A stretch of DNA of 27,915 nt from Bilabrum cf. latius (Eukaryota; Bigyra: Bicosoecida; Bigyra; Bicosoecida). The stretch lies in the NCBI GenBank assembly GCA_965178125.1, contig CBCXTV010000022.1:1-27915 (forward strand), in the 5' to 3' direction. Under the pieces are notes generated by a model that did not search any database, was not told the DNA's origin, and worked only from the letters and a program-made list of their open reading frames with translations. The number at the start of each line of letters is the position of its first letter. The first letter of the stretch is position 1. The position numbers and the translations under genes are program-made. Below, one piece after another: positions 1 to 7,302 of this stretch.

Positions 1-1013
1 CGGCGGATCTGGGGAAATCGGTACGCCGGATACTCGTTTTTGCAGTTCTTGCACCACACCCACCACGGCGTCGCGTTGTCGAACTTGTCGCAACACACCC
101 GGCAAACTGGTTGGATCCAGTCCTTCCACTTCTTGAAGTACGCCGACCGGGGCTTGCAGCACTGGCACGCGTTGCAAGTCCATGTCGCCTCCTCCGCCGG
201 CTCCGGCGCGACCTGCCGCGGCACGTACGTCTCCCCCCATGACGACTTCGCAGGGGTCTCCCATAGATCCCAGCTATCAGCGCCAGAGACCGCCCCGGCA
301 GTGTGCGCAAGATTCACACGCTGCGATGACAATGCCTCTGCCACGCCGCCACCCGCCTTCCAAGCGGCTGCGTCGGTCCATACGTCGTCATTACCTCCGG
401 GCACCACAGCACGTCCACCGCCGCGAGCATCCTCCTCCTCCGTCTTCTTGCCGCCGTCGTCTTCGGCGTCCTCCTTCGGCGCTGCCTTGCCGCTCTCCTC
501 TCCGAGCATCCCCGTGGACGCCGCCTCCGCGCCGCCGCTCTCGATGTGGGAGCCGCCCGAATCATCGACGCTTGCCGCCGCGCCGGCGTGCTCCGCCGGG
601 GCGTCGACCTCGCGCGCCAACATGCCGCCCTCGTTTCCCATATCACCGGCGCCTCGACGCCCACGAAGATTGCGGCCGTCTCCCAAGGAAACAGCAATGC
701 TCTCGGACGGTTTCTCCTCAGACATCATCGGCAAAGAGACTCGGAGAATGCCGTTCCCGCAGAGTGCGCTGCTGACTGCCGAAGCCGAAAGAGGACCCGC
801 GGAGAAGGAATCTCGCACATGCTCCCAGGAAAAGCAACTCCCCGCCCATTCCGAATGCAAGAACGGACTCCCGCCCTTTCCGAGATCGAGAGCGCATCGC
901 GGGCGCATTTCCCGACTCGCGATCGGCCTCGGAAACCGACCACGAATCGGTAGGAGACGTGCGCCCGCGTTTGAAGAATACGCGGAGAAATACGAAGCCA
1001 AGGACACGAGCAT
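1..1013 (-). CDS. Zinc-knuckle protein A, second copy, N-terminal 337 codons (runs off window start)
   Basis: Read on the minus strand from an ATG ending at 1013, or from the paired ATGs at 728/725, this matches the intact gene at 11060-12391 with no difference seen. It holds the acidic, Ala/Gly-rich N-terminal region and the first three CxxC knuckles (CNAC, CRVC, CKNC). The frame is open to base 1. If 27915 is joined to 1, codon 338 spans the join and the frame continues to a stop at 27327, giving a 533-residue protein whose C-terminal part is a glycosyltransferase-family-25-like segment. Function is unknown. The four-knuckle module resembles Stc1/zinc-ribbon-type domains that bind protein or nucleic acid, but that is only a resemblance. 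Near-perfect identity with the other copy implies recent duplication or gene conversion. Confidence 0.6.
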   Translation of the reverse strand, partial: MLVSLASYFSAYSSNAGARLLPIRGRFPRPIASREMRPRCALDLGKGGSPFLHSEWAGSCFSWEHVRDSFSAGPLSASAVSSALCGNGILRVSLPMMSEEKPSESIAVSLGDGRNLRGRRGAGDMGNEGGMLAREVDAPAEHAGAAASVDDSGGSHIESGGAEAASTGMLGEESGKAAPKEDAEDDGGKKTEEEDARGGGRAVVPGGNDDVWTDAAAWKAGGGVAEALSSQRVNLAHTAGAVSGADSWDLWETPAKSSWGETYVPRQVAPEPAEEATWTCNACQCCKPRSAYFKKWKDWIQPVCRVCCDKFDNATPWWVWCKNCKNEYPAYRFPQIR

Positions 1014-1125
1014 CTCCCGGGCACCTTTCCCGACTCGCAGCCGGTCTCAGAGACGACCACGAATCGGCACGACAAGTGCGCCCGATTTCGTCCCCCGAAA
1101 AAGGACACAACTAGGACCCCGCGGA
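1..1125. repeat. Long direct repeat, copy 1 (with 27624-27915 across the edge)
   Basis: Bases 1-1125 match 11379-12503 with a constant offset of 11378 and no difference noticed. Identity breaks at 1126 (t against g). Across the presumed circular join the repeat extends leftward to about 27624, paired with 11087, making about 1.4 kb in total. The left 290 bases carry two substitutions, the rest none seen. An internal, diverged ~118-bp tandem repeat lies at about 911-1125, upstream of the gene start. It shares the phrases cccgactcgc and gaccacgaatcgg. Confidence 0.93.
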
Positions 1126-1130
1126 TCTCC

Positions 1131-1447
1131 GCCGGAAACTCGTTTTTGCAATTCTTGCACCTCACCCACCACGGCGTCGCGTTGTCGAACTTGTCGCAAC
1201 ACACCCGGCAAACTGGTTGGATCCAGTCCTTCCACTTCTTGAAGTACTCTGACCGGGGCTTAGGCCCTGGCACGCGTTGCAAGTCCATGTCGCCTCCTCC
1301 GCCGGCTCCGGCGCGACCTGCCACGGCACGTACGGCTCCCCCCATGACGACTTCGCAGGCGTCTTCCATGAACCCCAGGTTCCGACATCCTTCCCGTCTG
1401 CCACGCCGCCACCCGCCTTCCAAGCGGCTGCGTCTGACCATACGTCG
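1131..1447 (-). pseudogene. Truncated third copy of zinc-knuckle gene A
   Basis: This is a diverged copy of about 26-391, placed head to tail right after copy 1. It retains the CRVC and CKNC knuckle region and the conserved Trp-rich stretch. One base is lost in the CNAC region (about 1260, cttaggccctgg against cttgcagcactgg), which breaks the frame. About 65 bases corresponding to roughly 272-338 are deleted near 1390. Near 1446 it passes directly into a Rep fragment. The two native frames agree there, so Rep residues run into the gene-A segment as one open frame (minus, from about 1605 to the frameshift). Confidence 0.85.
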
Positions 1448-1622
1448 TACACGACATTCGGCCTGCTGCCGGCCCAAATGAAATCCTCCGCCACGCGACA
1501 ACGATGCGACCTCTCGGAGTCCGTCATGCATACGTGGAAGTGCACCAGGTTTCCGGCGTGCTTGCGGTGCAGGGAGAGCTCCATTTTCGTCCCGCTGCCG
1601 CGCAAGGTCTGGGAAGAGCGTC
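1446..1622 (-). pseudogene. Rep gene fragment 1 (HUH region)
   Basis: Minus-strand fragment of the Rep gene at 14313-16598. Bases 1446-1585 match about 15138-15279, the segment with the His-hydrophobic-His motif (HFHV), and then jump to about 15555-15585 of Rep. The jump removes 278 bases at a shared ttc, so the two halves are out of frame (278 is not a multiple of three). No helicase part is present. It is almost the same as the fragment at 2402-2579, which shares the same internal deletion, so one derives from the other. Confidence 0.88.
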
Positions 1623-1915
1623 CGCATGGCCGACATCATCCGGAGCAGGGCGTCCGCATGCTCGACATCATCCGGGGGATGTGCTCGAAGACCTTTTGGA
1701 ACTCGCGGCTCACGAACGGATTGACGATGCTCTGCGTGCTTTCCGGGGGGATGTGCTCGAAGACCTTCTGGAACTCGCGGCTCACGAACGGATTGACGAC
1801 GCTCTGCGTGCTTTCCGGGGGGATGTGCTCGAAGACCTTTTGGAACTCGCGGCTCACGAACGGATTGACGACGCTCTGCGTGCTTTCCGCGTACTTGATC
1901 ATGTGCCTCATGGCT
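1623..1915 (-). pseudogene. Glycosyltransferase fragment with triplicated 24-residue segment
   Basis: Minus-strand copy of about 19548-19670 of the glycosyltransferase gene, the C-terminal part around residues 675-715. The segment coding ESTQ..NPFVSREFQKVFEHIP, 72 bp, is present three times in frame. The flank reads native DD..HADA in a frame one base away, because the G run at 1675-1679 has five rather than six Gs. At about 1916 it joins the gene-A N-terminus in the native frame of both, so 2154-1636 is one open chimeric frame of 172 residues. Confidence 0.85.
1678..1893. repeat. 72-bp tandem repeat, three units
   Basis: The units begin with gatgtgctcgaagacc and recur at exact 72-base spacing (gtgctcgaag at 1681, 1753 and 1825). 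Unit 2 differs at two sites (cttctgg for cttttgg; gacgacg for gacgatg). A single parental unit sits in the glycosyltransferase gene at about 19578-19645. The boundary ctttccggggggatg does not occur in the parent. It marks the duplication joint and encodes an extra Pro. Confidence 0.95.
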
Positions 1916-2126
1916 GGGCCGCCCGCAACATCGACGCTTGCCGCCGCGCCGGCGTGCTCCGCCGGGGCGTCGACCTCGCGCGCCAACATGCCGCCCTCGT
2001 TTCCCATATTACCGGCGCCTTGACGCCCACGAAGATTGCGGCCGTCTCCCAAGGAAACAGCAATGCTCTCGGACGGTTTCTCCTCAGACATCATCGGCAA
2101 AGAGACTCGGAGAATGCCGTTCCCGC
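1916..2126 (-). pseudogene. N-terminal fragment of zinc-knuckle gene A
   Basis: Corresponds to about 550-761, and so to 11928-12139. It includes the paired ATG start and the acidic/Ala-rich N-terminus but none of the cysteine knuckles. It joins a glycosyltransferase fragment on its downstream side, in frame. On its upstream side it joins a gene-B fragment at a shared ccgc, out of frame. Confidence 0.88.
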
Positions 2127-2395
2127 CTGCTTGACCCAACTGCAGGCCTGGCACTTGAGGTTGGTGATCACGGCCGACTGCTCCCCACCCAAATACCAGA
2201 CCGTACGCGAGCGCAGCCTATGAGGAATCCACTGGCCCGACTTCCGGGGCACGACCATCGCCAAGAGCTTCGACTGCGGCGCGTCGATCTGCAACCTCGA
2301 CCCGCAATCGCTGAGCGTAATGGCGTCGTCGAAGATCCACGTGCCGCCCCAAGCATGCCGCCTGCGCTGCTGCCGGGAGCTCGGGTTCGGTACCT
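2127..2395 (-). pseudogene. Fragment of zinc-knuckle gene B
   Basis: Matches about 6654-6924 of gene B (6238-7302) with a handful of substitutions. It covers the conserved region before the knuckles and the first CxxC (LKCQAC). One change (cctatgagg for cctacgagg) and a few others mark it as a diverged copy. It ends at ggttcggtacct and is followed by aaaa and then Rep sequence. Confidence 0.9.
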
Positions 2396-2401
2396 AAAAG
2401 C

Positions 2402-2933
2402 CGTACACGACATTCGGCCTGCTGCCGGCCCAAATGAAATCCTCCGCCACGCGACAACGATGCGACCTCTCGGAGTCCGTCATGCATACGTGGAAGTGCA
2501 CCAGGTTTCCGGCGTGCTTGCGGTGCAGGGAGAGCTCCATTTTCGTCCCGCTGCCGCGCAAGGTCTGGGAAGAGCGTCCGCATGGCCGACATCATCCGGA
2601 GCAGGGCGTCCGCATGCTCGACATCATCCGGGGGATGTGCTCGAAGACCTTTTGGAACTCGCGGCTCACGAACGGATTGACGATGCTCTGCGTGCTTTCC
2701 GGGGGATGTGCTCGAAGACCTTTTGGAACTCGCGGCTCACGAACGGATTGACGATGCTCTGCGTGCTTTCCGGGGGGATGTGCTCGAAGACCTTTTGGAA
2801 CTCGCGGCTCACGAACGGATTGACGACGCTCTGCGTGCTTTCCGCGTACTTGATCATGTGCCTCATGGCTGGGCCGCCCGCAACATCGACGCTTGCCGCC
2901 GCGCCGGCGTGCTCCGCCGGGGCGTCGACCTCG
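2402..2933 (-). pseudogene. Second copy of the Rep/glycosyltransferase/gene A mosaic
   Basis: Repeats 1446-1978. The Rep fragment covers 2402-2579, with the same 278-base internal deletion. The glycosyltransferase fragment with three 72-bp units covers about 2580-2871, and the gene-A piece about 2872-2933. Between units 1 and 2 the G run is one base shorter (gtgctcgaag at 2637, 2708 and 2780, so spacing 71 then 72), which breaks the frame that is intact in the first copy. Confidence 0.9.
2637..2851. repeat. 72-bp tandem repeat, second array
   Basis: Three units homologous to those at 1678-1893. The pattern of site variants differs: units 1 and 2 are alike here, whereas units 2 and 3 share gacgacg in the other array. 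This suggests exchange among units after duplication. Confidence 0.93.
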
Positions 2934-2985
2934 GAAAGTGTTTCGGTACGCAAAAAGCGGTCACATGGGAGGCCCGGAAAGCATG
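2934..2985. repeat. Short copy of the gene A upstream repeat
   Basis: About 50 bases containing gtgtttcggtacgc and cacatgggaggcccggaa. They match 12533-12583 and 26101-26151. The match marks the right edge of the patchwork region. Confidence 0.85.
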
Positions 2986-3963
2986 GCATCACCCTTGCCG
3001 TCCACATCACTGCGTCGTGGGATGCTGCTCAAGATAACTCGGCGTCTGTTTAGTCGAGGGCTGTCTTGACTAGGAGTTTGGCGGTGAAATCCAGGAGTTC
3101 CGTCTGCATCGTCAGGCTCTTGCCTTTCTGTACCATATCAAGAGGAGAGGGAAGACATGCAAAACCGACCCGCGACTAATTCTATCCTACGGCCAAGCCA
3201 CCTGCGGCGTCCGCGCGACTGGGCGTGCACGAGAACCGGCGCACTGCACTGCTTGAAATGCCACGCTCCCGAGCGAAGGGAGTACGTTGTTCTGCAGAAC
3301 GCTCTAGTCTTGGTGCGCTTGCAGCGGCACTTATCGGTGCGCCGCGGGGAACGGCTCGCGTGGGATTCGGAGGCGTACCCGGCCCACGACGGGAGGAGTT
3401 CCCCAGTTACGTCTGGAGTGATTGGGGGACAAGGTGGGCATCAAGTCGGCGCCTCCTGAGCGTATCACAGAGGATGACGAACCGCCCGCCCCGCTTCGAT
3501 CCCGACCTCGAAGTGCACTCGAAATCAAGGCGGAACGCTGGAAATCCGCCCCGAAACCCTCCATGTTTGTTGACAAGGACCCAGGCTGCGCTCCGACAAG
3601 CTGACAAACTTCGTCAGCCTCCGAAGGGTCTTCATTAAATATTCAACGCTTCCGGGGTCAATGAGGTAATGCACTACCAAAGAGCAGCTGGGCCGTGTGT
3701 CGTCCGAGATGACAAAGATCGTGGGCATCATCGATCCAGAGGGCGTCAAAGGCACGGACGACGCGGGCGACATTGACCCCGACGGGCTGGAGGTCCTGGA
3801 CCGCGTCTGGACGCCCCATCCGGAAGTATTCCTAAGCGCTCCCGACGGACGAGACCTTCTCTGTCTGAAATCAGGCACCCAACCCTTCCGCACAAGGTGA
3901 AGAGAGAACGCCGACGGACAATATCCTCTCTTTTGCACATCGGGCATCCAACCCCTCCGCACA
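2986..3963. other. No recognised gene; small tandem repeat
   Basis: No convincing protein family was seen on either strand. A roughly 70-base imperfect tandem repeat lies at about 3871-3973, built around ccaaccc(t/c)tccgcaca. A short open plus-strand frame (3697-3900) and a longer minus-strand frame (about 4235-3525, which continues out of the Rep relic) cross here without family hallmarks. Confidence 0.4.
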
Positions 3964-4190
3964 GGTGAGCAAGCGACGAGTTCCCTTCTCGCGACGTCCG
4001 GATCCATTTTGAAGCGTTGGAACAATTCGTGCACGAACTTACCATTGCCGACGAAATCCCGTACGGCTCGGTAGTTGGTGTTGCAAAGCAGCGCACCAAC
4101 TTTGGGCATCTGACAATAATGGAGCTCGAAGGCGCGGCGCTCCTGGGCTTTCGCTGCCCAACCGGAGCCGTACACGACATTCGGCCTGCT
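3964..4190 (-). pseudogene. Diverged Rep relic
   Basis: Minus-strand similarity to 14937-15163 of the Rep gene: the region after the HFHV motif, including NVVYG, the Tyr-rich HY..PKVGAL segment, the KFVH segment and FKMDPDVARRELVA. It is clearly more diverged than the fragments at 1446 and 2402, with several small indels, and neither the HUH nor the helicase motifs remain. It is an older, independent copy. Confidence 0.85.
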
Positions 4191-4730
4191 GTCCGGCTCG
4201 CACGGTTTGTGGCGCAAAGAGGACGAATGCTCCAACCCGCCGCGCCTGGTAATGGTATGGACGAGCTGGGCGTCAGTGATCGTTCCTTTTTCCCGGACGC
4301 AACGGACCCGATGAAATTTTCGCGCGCTGAGCAGACCCCAAATTTACGATGAAGAAGCCCAAATCCTGCGTCCATGAAGGCCTTGCGAGGCCGCCTGCTA
4401 TTGGCAGTCGACGCTCCGGGATCCACTGCGCAATGCAGTTTTGCAGAGCGATGCAGTATGCGCGGGAAGACGGCAAAATGGATCCGTATCTTTGGGAAGA
4501 GGTCTGTGCATCGCACAGCTGCCGCACGGAGAGCTGCTTCCGTTCCACGGCTGGTGAGGGCCCGATGCTGCTCTACTCATGCCCCACGGCCACACACTAA
4601 GAGGAACGGATTGTGTCAGGATCCCGCCGCAGCATGGGTACGCGGATCTGCCTCCATAGGGACGGACGGGAGGAGCTGCCGGCGGAGGGCGGGCGGGGGT
4701 CCGGCCAAGCCAAGCGGCCAGGTACTTCAC
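4191..4730. other. No recognised gene
   Basis: Open frames exist on both strands but none shows a recognisable motif or repeats elsewhere in the window. Confidence 0.35.
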
Positions 4731-4880
4731 GCTCTGCCCTATGGCGCTGGGTTCTGTGAGGCGGGGCCTATCTGTGATCCTCGGCTCTGTGAAGGTGCGA
4801 AGCGCTATTCACGATTCGACTTCGCCTTACTCCTGGATGAGGCGGCGGAGCTGCGTGCTGGGATCTCTTCCTGTGGCGTC
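4731..4880 (-). pseudogene. Relic of the 17.7-17.85 kb locus
   Basis: Aligns with about 17698-17845, the 3' end of the coiled-coil gene and its downstream flank. Shared phrases include tgccct, gcggggtctatctgt/gcggggcctatctgt, atcctcgg and gcggagctgcgtgctg. Many substitutions and indels are present, so this is an old paralogous fragment with no coding capacity argued. Confidence 0.65.
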
Positions 4881-5379
4881 CGAGCGCGATGGCGAGTGCA
4901 CGCTTGGCCGTCATAGAGAAAGGCACGGCGAAGTACCACATCTTCGCCACCCACCACATTTCGCCAAGCACCACCTCGTTGGCAGGCTTCGGGAACGCGA
5001 AACGCACAAGTTCTCTTGGTTTCCGCGTTGAGTGTGCCTGACCACGAGCGTCCTTGGCGCCGTCAGCGTGCCTGCTCTCTGCGTTGATTCGGACGCGTAC
5101 CCGGCTCGCGTGGGCATGGACCTCCCCAATCCGGCAGAACCGTGAGCTCCTGGCATCCCACCTCTGTCTTAGAAGTTTTCCGGTTTTTGGCGCAAACCTT
5201 CTGGAGCAGACGACAGCAGCGAAAGACCCACCCAAGCTCCGCGGGAAGTGTGATACCTCTACGGTTCCGGCATCTACTTGGCCGTGCACATATGCAAGGC
5301 GATGCACTACACCTGCGCGTCCGGCTGCACCCGCTTGAACGACAGGTTCCTCTCCATGCAAGTGGTTCCGCGACAACAA
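4768..5379 (-). other. Open frame of uncertain status
   Basis: A 203-codon open minus-strand frame with no ATG near its 5' end. Its middle (about residues 122-165, reading FAFPKPANEV...MWWVAKMWYFAVPF) has a plausible protein-like composition. No family was recognised, and the frame overlaps the relic at 4731-4880. It could be an exon fragment or chance. Confidence 0.25.
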
Positions 5380-5788
5380 GGTCGTGGAAGTGACAGACTA
5401 GGAGAGTACGCCGGGTTCAGATTCACGCCCATCAGGGACAGGTCCGGGTCCCGCGCTCGCGCTACCGCGTGAGGAGGCTATGCGCACGTATGAGGAGGGG
5501 AGAACTTCGTATAATAGTCTCTCGCAGACTCGAACTTTTGGCTCTCACCGAAGGACGGAATGTTAGCCCTCCGCTACTTACGGTGTCTTTAGCTTCCGCC
5601 CTACACGTTCCCCGCCCGTGGTCAAGAGGGAGTTTGTCGAGACACGCACCCGCCCGAGAGCTCCGGTCCTCTAAGCGCTCACGATCTCCCGCCCAGCGCG
5701 GTGCGAGCCCGCTTCACCGGGACTTGTCGCGTGCCTACGGAGGTGTCTTTTCCGAACCTGCCACTGAAGACGTTAGGGAGCGACGGGA

Positions 5789-6024
5789 AACGGATGCACA
5801 ACGGTATGCCACCCATGTCCTCGAGGAATCCACCAAGACGTTGTGGCCCGAGGTAGTGCGATTTTCGGGAGAAGGATTCTTAGTACCTTATAGGGTACCC
5901 CCCAGGATCGCACTACGTGGGTTTGGGGGGTTGGTCTCCTTTCCTCTTGTTTTCGTGTGCACTCTTCTGCGACCGCCCCCCCCGGGGAACGGATGCACAA
6001 CGGTATGCCACCCATGTCCTCGAG
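5789..6024. repeat. 37-bp direct repeats flanking a hairpin element
   Basis: An identical 37-base phrase starting aacggatgcacaacgg occurs at 5789-5825 and 5988-6024, 199 bases apart. Between them lies the hairpin repeat shared with 17289. The 17.3-kb copy lacks the second 37-base phrase, so one copy was added at this locus. Confidence 0.88.
5853..5916. repeat. 64-bp hairpin element, copy 1
   Basis: Bounded by GTAGTGCGAT at 5853-5862 and its exact complement ATCGCACTAC at 5907-5916. An inner GTACC/GGTAC pair sits around ttata. Homologous to 17289-17352, and the similarity continues into the following G-rich and pyrimidine-rich tract to about 6060. It could be a MITE-like unit, a replication or transcription signal, or an RNA structure. 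Conservation of the outer arms is the main support for a real structure. Confidence 0.75.
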
Positions 6025-6237
6025 AGATCCACCGAGATCCGCACATACCTCTGCGGTGAACAGCACGTTACATGAGACCCTGACCGACCCGAGAGTCTCT
6101 GCCCTCAGTCTCCACGACTTCCCGCAGGATCCGCCCCGCTCCCACCGACGGCTCCTGCCGTACGTACGACGCACCATTTTCAAAAGAGCATTGGCACCCG
6201 CTCCTCACCTAAGCGACGATACTGTCGCTGCGGTCCC

Positions 6238-7302
6238 TCACGGCACGCTCTCCGGTCCGCCCGGTGCGAACTCAGAGTCGTCGTCTGTCGAAACGTGGTC
6301 GCTGTGGAAGATGTTGCTCTGGCCGTCTGAGGACACGGCATCCTGCCAGTATCGACGCAACTGCTCCGCCACGTCCATGGCCGCATGGGAGCTCAGCGGG
6401 ATCTGCTCGAAGAGAGCGTTACTGTCGTGCACTGCAAACAGCCTGGCCGCGACGCGATCTTGATGGCAAATTTCGAGTGTGGCGCGGATCCGGAAACAGT
6501 AGCCGTCCGGAAAGTTGCCCTGCATCAACTGGTCCTCCACCGCACACTGCGTGCACCAAATAGACCGCTCGGTACGTCGTATGTAGCCGGGCCACAGGGA
6601 ATGCAGCAACGAGTACTGAGCCCGACGCAAGCTCTTCGGGTTGAAGCTGTCCGCCTGCTTGACCCGACTGCAGGCCTGGCACTTGAGGTTGGTGATCACG
6701 GCCGACTGCTCCCCAGCCAAATACCAGATCGTACGCGAGCGCAGCCTACGAGGAATCCACTGGCCCGACTTCCGGGGCACGACCATCGCCAAGAGCTTCG
6801 ACTGCGGCGCGTCGATCTGCACCCTCGACCCGCAATCGCTGAGCGTAATGGCGTCGTCGAACACCCACGTGCCGCCCCAAGCATGACGCCTGCGCTGCTG
6901 CCGGGAGCTCGGGTTCGGTACCTCGCGAGGCCTGTCGGAAGGGGGGTCCGTCGGCTGCGGTGGTGTCGGATACCAGGAGAGAGCGGTCCACGGATTGATG
7001 CACGTGGACGTTGCCGCCTCGCGCGTCGCCGGAGTGGCTGAGCTGTCTGGTCGACGAAACGGTGGCGCCCACGCCGTGCAGGCCGCCACCTGCGCGGGCA
7101 CATCGGGCAAGAATGCGCCTGCAGGTTCACGTGGCCGAGGTCGGGGAAGCTTCGTCGGGGTCAGGGATCCCATCGAGGAAGCCGCGTTCGCCGCTGGGAT
7201 GGTCGTGCTCGAGGTTGACGAAGTCGCGTTCGCCCCTGACATGGTCGTGGTCGAGGTCACGGCATGGCCGCCGAGGGGTGAGCGCGATCGCGGGGGGTCC
7301 AT
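6238..7302 (-). CDS. Zinc-knuckle protein B
   Basis: 354 codons from the ATG at 7302. That start overlaps the 3' end of the transposase frame by 46 bases, so a later ATG (7239 or 7173) may be the true start. Residues 1-145 are low-complexity (Ser/Thr/Ala/Pro), partly made by a 42-base tandem repeat at 7184-7260. Residues 146-204 form a conserved globular stretch (FDDAITLSDCG, then WIPRRLRSRTIWYL). CxxC pairs lie at 208-211 (CQAC) and 250-253 (CTQC), 38 residues apart, giving one likely zinc site. A short acidic tail ends at TGA. The pattern CxxC-(K)-x-F-...-CxxC recalls Stc1-like zinc domains, and function is otherwise unknown. Pieces of this gene occur at 2127-2395, 26687-26726 and 27562-27600, so it served as a donor to both patchwork regions. 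Confidence 0.6.
   Translation of the reverse strand: MDPPRSRSPLGGHAVTSTTTMSGANATSSTSSTTIPAANAASSMGSLTPTKLPRPRPREPAGAFLPDVPAQVAACTAWAPPFRRPDSSATPATREAATSTCINPWTALSWYPTPPQPTDPPSDRPREVPNPSSRQQRRRHAWGGTWVFDDAITLSDCGSRVQIDAPQSKLLAMVVPRKSGQWIPRRLRSRTIWYLAGEQSAVITNLKCQACSRVKQADSFNPKSLRRAQYSLLHSLWPGYIRRTERSIWCTQCAVEDQLMQGNFPDGYCFRIRATLEICHQDRVAARLFAVHDSNALFEQIPLSSHAAMDVAEQLRRYWQDAVSSDGQSNIFHSDHVSTDDDSEFAPGGPESVP
7184..7260. repeat. 42-bp tandem repeat inside gene B 5' region
   Basis: gcgttcgcc(g/c)ctg..atggtcgtg(c/g)tcgaggt recurs at 7184 and 7226. On the minus strand it encodes Ser/Thr/Ala-rich repeats near the N-terminus of protein B. The second unit also forms the junction with the transposase stop. 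Confidence 0.75.

Larger units (their letters stand above)
1446..1978. repeat. 533-bp direct repeat, copy 1 (Rep + glycosyltransferase + gene A mosaic)
   Basis: 1446-1978 recurs at 2402-2933, offset 956 falling to 955 after a one-base loss in a G run. Both copies contain the same ready-made mosaic: Rep fragment, glycosyltransferase fragment with three 72-bp units, and the start of the gene-A N-terminal fragment. The mosaic therefore formed once and was then duplicated. Confidence 0.92.

Noticed and set aside
40-1242. Long Ser/Pro/Arg-rich plus-strand frame, repeated at 11418-12737
   Set aside because: It is the antisense of the zinc-knuckle gene. The minus strand carries the CxxC motifs and the conserved module, and GC-rich DNA keeps the other strand open.
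3157-3638. Plus-strand frames with CLKC-type Cys pair
   Set aside because: A single CxxC in a short frame, with no start context and no repeat elsewhere, is not enough support.
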